Positions 59,749 through 64,000 of a DNA stretch of 64,000 nt are shown in pieces. The notes beneath the pieces were generated by a model that had not been told where the DNA came from, did no database searches, and saw only the letters and a list, made by a program, of their open reading frames with translations. A program made the position numbers and the translations under genes. Position 1 is the first letter of the stretch. Each line of letters starts with the position of its first letter. Source of the stretch: Gilliamella sp. WF3-4 (GTDB lineage: Bacteria > Pseudomonadota > Gammaproteobacteria > Enterobacterales > Orbaceae); NCBI RefSeq assembly GCF_001690275.1, contig NZ_LZGW01000050.1, forward strand, positions 62,001 to 126,000, in the 5' to 3' direction.

Positions 59749-60476
59749 CTATGCCACTGTCTCAATGGCGCACGATTACCGCTACCTCTGCCATGCCTTT
59801 GTATGCCGTACTTTCTAACGTCAGTGATGCGCAAGCGGTTAAAAACTACTATATCACTGATGGCTCACAAACGCCCTATGGTCTTTATAGTGGCACGCCT
59901 TACGAGCACTGGTTTTCTGTTATGCCCATGCTAGTGAGACTTGATGAGCATAGTCCCTTTTTAGATTGGATTAATAACACTGAGCACAAAGACTGGGGTT
60001 GGCTGGCACGCTCTCATTTACCCTTTGCAGACATCTGCGCTCATTTACGGAGCTTAACCCAGGCCATTATGCCCGATGGTGAAACAGTGTTTTTTCGCTA
60101 TTGGGATGGTGAATATTTGTCAATCATGCTTGATTATTTTACCGATAGCTGGCAAGACGTGCTGCCTGCTTTTGCTTTTTACTGGATTAATCACCAATCA
60201 CATGTGGTGCATGTACCGGTTGAGCAAGCGGTGCAAACTTCACCTTGGTGGCAGGTGCCAGAAAATCTATTAGAACAATTATCTGCCACCCAACCTAAGC
60301 TTTTAGTCAACCATATATTACAATTATTACAAGAAAATTATTTGGATATATATACCGCTTTCCCTTATCAAGTATTAGAAACAAAAATCATTCATCTTTT
60401 ATCGTTATCAACTAAAAAACAAAACGTCTTTGATTTTATATTGCAGCAGTTGGATAAAGAAAAAAAGGAAACTTAA
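59742..60476 (+). CDS. DUF4123 adaptor (Tap/TEC) for a type VI effector
   Basis: 244 residues. SAMPLYAVLSNVSDA, YGLYSGTPYEHWFSVMPMLVRLDEHSPFLDW, and ADICAHLRSLTQAIMPDGETVFFRYWDGEYLSIMLDYF are the DUF4123 domain. Family knowledge: these cytoplasmic chaperones load cargo effectors onto VgrG/PAAR tips. It ends one base before the Rhs start, so the Rhs protein is its likely client. A C-terminal helical tail (about 185-244) may form the cargo-specific part. Confidence 0.85.
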   Translation: MLAMPLSQWRTITATSAMPLYAVLSNVSDAQAVKNYYITDGSQTPYGLYSGTPYEHWFSVMPMLVRLDEHSPFLDWINNTEHKDWGWLARSHLPFADICAHLRSLTQAIMPDGETVFFRYWDGEYLSIMLDYFTDSWQDVLPAFAFYWINHQSHVVHVPVEQAVQTSPWWQVPENLLEQLSATQPKLLVNHILQLLQENYLDIYTAFPYQVLETKIIHLLSLSTKKQNVFDFILQQLDKEKKET

Positions 60477-60477
60477 C

Positions 60478-63400
60478 ATGGACAATAATGACAATAATAT
60501 AGGTAAATTTACCCGAGAGGTTAACAGCGTACTCCCGCCAGTATCTGTAAGCCCTGAAGGAGCGATAAATGTTCAGGACCTATCTGTCCGTGCAACAATT
60601 ATTAAGTTTCTTGTCGAAAAAGAGGAAGACCCACAATTTTATATTAAAAGAGCTAATACATTATTAACTGAATTAAAAACTTGTTTATCTACATTTTCAA
60701 AAGAAACTCAAGATGAATATAAAGCAAGGATGAAGCGATGGGGCGCATCGAATGTCATTCCTTATGTTGATATTAAAGAAAAATTATTAAGTTATCAACG
60801 CTCAACACAAGAGGTTAATATTAATAAACCCTATTGTGCCAAATGCGCGAATAAAGGAAAAGTCAAAATCAGTTATAATATGGTGGGACTTAACAACGAA
60901 AAAGTCATTTTAAGTCAAGTTAAAATTCAATTAATTCCTTATCAAACCCAATATTTTCCTCATACTGATACTTCTGCTGTTTATGCGTTAAATGTGCCAC
61001 CACCTAAAATAGAAGAAAATATCCCCCTTTCTGAAGCTGAAAAACAAGAGTATATCATTACACTAGATGAAAACGGTGAAGCAGAGCTAGACTGGTCAGA
61101 CGAAAAATTTGCCAAATATTCAGAATATCATGTTGTGGTATTGCCCGTTGAAAAAGGCGATGTCGACAATTGGTTACAAGCTTATCAAATGATTATCGAT
61201 GAGTTACATCAACAGCTGCAAGATAACTGGACCAATGAGATATTGCCAGAATGGGAATCCTATTCTACATTAGAGATTGCAGAACAATATCAGTTATTAT
61301 CTCAATGGTGGAATGTTGGGCTAGTAACGGGCGTTGATGGCAAATTAGAAAAATATAAAAAAGCGCTAGAAAAGCTTGAAGAATGGGATTTTCGTGGTTG
61401 GCTTGATGAATTATTTAAAGAGCGTGTAGTTAGTGACGAACCAACGCTGACCTTATTACAAGATGAAATTCGTTTTTATCTTGCTGCGTATTATGCGCAA
61501 AGCTGGATGGCGATGCTTCCACCGCATTATCAAATGGTATTTGCGGGTGAAATGTACTCTGCCATAATGATATCAGTAATGGAATTTGTTGCTGAATTCC
61601 TTGTTGAAGCGTTGATATTTAAAGGGGTCACAGCAGGGGTAAGCAAATCGGTTAGTGCGATAAATGGGGGGGGCCGATTTATTAACTCCATGACCAAAAT
61701 GAGCGATGGCTTAAAACAAGGTATGAAAGCAATCAAACCTAATAGGGCTATCTTGGGCGGGAATGGTATTAATGTTGTTAAGCATATCAAATCATCAAGC
61801 CAATATATTAAGTTATCCACACGCTTGAAGCCATGGATACAAATAGGCGAGAAAAAAATTGCAAAGGCAAAATCTAGCTTATCTAAAAGTCGTAATAAAA
61901 AAGGAACCTCACGCAATCCAGCTCAAAGTGGTGAACCCATATCGATGGTAACGGGTGAAGAGTTACTCACCCTTGATGATGGTGAATTTAAAGGTTTATT
62001 GCCTTTTATTTGGCAACGTTGTTACCGAAGCAGCGCTGTTGAGCACAATATTGGATTAGGCTATGGATGGAGCCACTCTCTGGCGCATTACTTATTATTT
62101 GAGGGTGAAGAAGTTGTCTGGTTGGATGATGAAAACTTATTAACCACGTTTCCGCTACCTACCCAAAAAGACCCCATCATCATTAATCCGGTAGCCGAGT
62201 CAAGCATTTATTTAAGCGACACCGCCGATGAATACATCCTGTATAAAAAAGGTAACAATCGCGTACGATATCATTTCAAACGAGTTGAACAAACGGCCTA
62301 TTTAAGTGCTATTACTGATAAGTATGGTCACCGACTCAATGTGGTTTATGATAATCATCATCGCTTGATAGCCTTACAACCTCAGCAAGATAAAACACGA
62401 CGTTTAGCTTTTGGTTATTATGATAAGCAATCAATACTGATTGATACGGTCACTATTCAGATTTTAGTGGAAGGGGAATGGCAAACGCTGCACCCTCTAA
62501 TGCACTATCACTATAATGACCATCATCAACTTATTGGAGCAACTAACGCAGCGGGTCAAACGGAAACGTATGAATATGACGCTTTAAATGTTATTCAAAA
62601 GCGAACAATGGCTGGAGGCGCTGAATTTAACTGGGTCTGGGAGGGTGAAGGTCAAGATGTTCGTTGTTTACGTCAATGGGGTAACTTTGGGCAATTAGAT
62701 GAACGTTACACATGGCAAGATGAAAACGTGATTGTCACCATGGCTGATGGCAGTCAAAAGTGTTACACCCATAAAGACGGCTTGTTACAGTCAGAAACCG
62801 ATGCTAATGGGGCGACCAAAACCTATCAGTATAATGAAGAGGGATTGAAAACCGTTGAGATTGATGCGTTAGGGCATCAAACCCACTATGAATATACGGT
62901 TAATGCCGAGTTAAAAACCATTATTTACCCAGACAACAGTTATGAAGATTATACTTGGCAACGTGGACGAATTATTCGAATTGAAAAAAATGGGCTGATA
63001 TGGCGAATACGTTATAACCATCACGACGACATTATTGAGTTGGAAACGCCCGACGGTTTACTCACTCGTCATCGTTATAATGAAGATGGACAGCGTTTAT
63101 CGACCCAATACCCTGATGGTAGCGAACAACATTTTACGTGGGGAGATAACGGTGAATTACAACAGTTAGGCTTTTCCGATGGGCGTCTTTTTCAATTTAG
63201 TTATGATGCTTTACTTCGGCTCACGGTCGTCAGTGATGGACAACAGGGCAAGACCTATTATACTTATGACGATTTAGGTCAAATCACAAAAATCAGCTAC
63301 CCGAATAACACCACTCGTGAGTATCAATACAACGCTTATGGCAAAGTGACTTGGTTTAAAGATGAAGCGGGTAAAGTCACAGAATATGACTACGCTTCGC

Positions 63401-64000
63401 CATTACATTTAATGACCGAAAAGCGGCTGCCAGATGGTGAACGGTTGAAATTTCGTTATGATAATATCCATCTACAAATCAGTGAAATTGAAAATCAGAA
63501 AGGGGAACGTTACCGCTTCAGCTACACGCCAACGGGGCAATTGAGTGAAGAAATTGGTTTTGACGAGGTAAAAACCACTTATCATTACGATTTAAATGGC
63601 TATTTAATTGAAAAACACGAGTATGGTAACCAACATGATGAAAAACCGCTCATTACCCGCTACCAACGTGATAGCCGTGGAAAACTCATCGTAAAAGAGC
63701 TAGCTGATGGCATAAAAGAGCACTATAGTTACAATCAGAACGGCTTATTAACACAAATACTCGATGGGCAATCGGTTTTAGGATGGGAATATAATGAAGT
63801 TGGTCGTTTAACGGCCGAGCACCAAAACTGGGCGACTATTCGCCATCGCTACGATGAAAACACCGGCTTACTCAATGGCACTAAACTGCCCGATGGGCAA
63901 TGGTTAGAATATTATCATATTCATGGTCAATTACGGGGCATGACCTTAGATGGGCAGTCCTTAATCGGTCTGCTGTATGATAACGCGGGGCGAGAATGTG
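60478..64000 (+). CDS. Rhs-family toxin-delivery protein, 3' part outside window
   Basis: Open from the ATG at 60478 (AAGGAA ribosome site) to the window edge, over 1,170 codons. Residues 1-480 are a non-Rhs head without a PAAR motif: a possible zinc knuckle YCAKC (about 122), a long helical middle (DNWLQAYQMIIDELHQQLQDN) and a hydrophobic segment with AEFLVEALIFKGVTAG (about 370-385). From about 485 the Rhs shell begins with GEPISMVTGEELLTLDD and FIWQRCYRSSAVEHNIGLGYGW, followed by many YD repeats (YEYDALNVIQ; YQYNEEGL; FSYDALLRLT; YYTYDDLGQITKISYP). The toxic C-terminal tip and its cognate immunity gene lie beyond 64000. Confidence 0.9.
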   Translation, partial: MDNNDNNIGKFTREVNSVLPPVSVSPEGAINVQDLSVRATIIKFLVEKEEDPQFYIKRANTLLTELKTCLSTFSKETQDEYKARMKRWGASNVIPYVDIKEKLLSYQRSTQEVNINKPYCAKCANKGKVKISYNMVGLNNEKVILSQVKIQLIPYQTQYFPHTDTSAVYALNVPPPKIEENIPLSEAEKQEYIITLDENGEAELDWSDEKFAKYSEYHVVVLPVEKGDVDNWLQAYQMIIDELHQQLQDNWTNEILPEWESYSTLEIAEQYQLLSQWWNVGLVTGVDGKLEKYKKALEKLEEWDFRGWLDELFKERVVSDEPTLTLLQDEIRFYLAAYYAQSWMAMLPPHYQMVFAGEMYSAIMISVMEFVAEFLVEALIFKGVTAGVSKSVSAINGGGRFINSMTKMSDGLKQGMKAIKPNRAILGGNGINVVKHIKSSSQYIKLSTRLKPWIQIGEKKIAKAKSSLSKSRNKKGTSRNPAQSGEPISMVTGEELLTLDDGEFKGLLPFIWQRCYRSSAVEHNIGLGYGWSHSLAHYLLFEGEEVVWLDDENLLTTFPLPTQKDPIIINPVAESSIYLSDTADEYILYKKGNNRVRYHFKRVEQTAYLSAITDKYGHRLNVVYDNHHRLIALQPQQDKTRRLAFGYYDKQSILIDTVTIQILVEGEWQTLHPLMHYHYNDHHQLIGATNAAGQTETYEYDALNVIQKRTMAGGAEFNWVWEGEGQDVRCLRQWGNFGQLDERYTWQDENVIVTMADGSQKCYTHKDGLLQSETDANGATKTYQYNEEGLKTVEIDALGHQTHYEYTVNAELKTIIYPDNSYEDYTWQRGRIIRIEKNGLIWRIRYNHHDDIIELETPDGLLTRHRYNEDGQRLSTQYPDGSEQHFTWGDNGELQQLGFSDGRLFQFSYDALLRLTVVSDGQQGKTYYTYDDLGQITKISYPNNTTREYQYNAYGKVTWFKDEAGKVTEYDYASPLHLMTEKRLPDGERLKFRYDNIHLQISEIENQKGERYRFSYTPTGQLSEEIGFDEVKTTYHYDLNGYLIEKHEYGNQHDEKPLITRYQRDSRGKLIVKELADGIKEHYSYNQNGLLTQILDGQSVLGWEYNEVGRLTAEHQNWATIRHRYDENTGLLNGTKLPDGQWLEYYHIHGQLRGMTLDGQSLIGLLYDNAGREC

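Noticed and set aside
61530-61916. 128-codon minus-strand ORF within the Rhs gene
   Set aside because: Antisense to the continuous Rhs frame, no ribosome site.

Overview
The window is an AT-rich, gene-dense piece of a gammaproteobacterial chromosome. Almost every housekeeping gene has its closest recognisable counterpart in Escherichia coli (ilvLGMEDA, ilvIH, lexA, coaE-zapD-yacG, tsaD, ycaO, alr, mltG, ampD, ppdD-hofB-hofC, ygfZ, pyrG, eno, lysO, ybjX, igaA). One gene (24915-25745) looks like the Haemophilus HI_0607 shikimate-dehydrogenase-like protein. Low GC, enterobacterial-type genes, three Fur-boxed iron/metal loci and an Rhs/immunity locus suggest an Orbaceae-type host-associated bacterium (Gilliamella, Frischella or Orbus). 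That placement is inference from gene content; no rRNA or tRNA gene was seen.

Layout. 0-3.7 kb: Fur-boxed metal ABC transporter operon (sitABCD-like, minus strand). 3.9-7.5 kb: L-lactate dehydrogenase and two exported proteins, with a gene-poor stretch holding one copy of a dispersed repeat. 7.7-14.5 kb: complete branched-chain amino acid operon ilvLGMEDA with a leader peptide and an attenuator. 15-21.2 kb: yghA-type reductase, an 11-residue-repeat lipoprotein, a small membrane protein, lexA with two SOS boxes, coaE-zapD-yacG-tsaD. 21.3-26.2 kb: DUF4282 protein, ycaO, a six-unit tandem array of about 209-bp non-coding repeats, the HI_0607-like gene and ygbA. 26.2-31.7 kb: TonB-dependent receptor with Fur box, alr, mltG, and an AmpD protein fused to a YqcC domain. 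31.9-35.4 kb: ppdD-hofB-hofC-prepilin peptidase. 35.6-40.2 kb: M20 amidohydrolase, ygfZ, and a second acetolactate synthase, ilvIH. 40.3-43.8 kb: a decayed igaA copy followed by an intact IgaA with a duplicated N-terminal domain. 44.1-50 kb: invasin-related surface protein, a deoD pseudogene, and a Fur-boxed siderophore receptor. 50.1-55.5 kb: pyrG-eno, ybjX-like gene, lysO. 55.6-64 kb: a run of small unrelated ORFs resembling immunity genes (one is a clear SMI1/KNR4 pseudogene), then a coupled small ORF, a DUF4123 adaptor and a large Rhs protein that runs off the window.

How it fits together. Metal and iron uptake (three Fur sites) and two acetolactate synthase isozymes point to a cell that makes its own branched-chain amino acids and scavenges iron. 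The accessory interest lies in the Rhs/DUF4123/immunity locus at the right end, the IgaA duplication and decay, the AmpD-YqcC fusion and the tandem repeat array with its two dispersed relatives.
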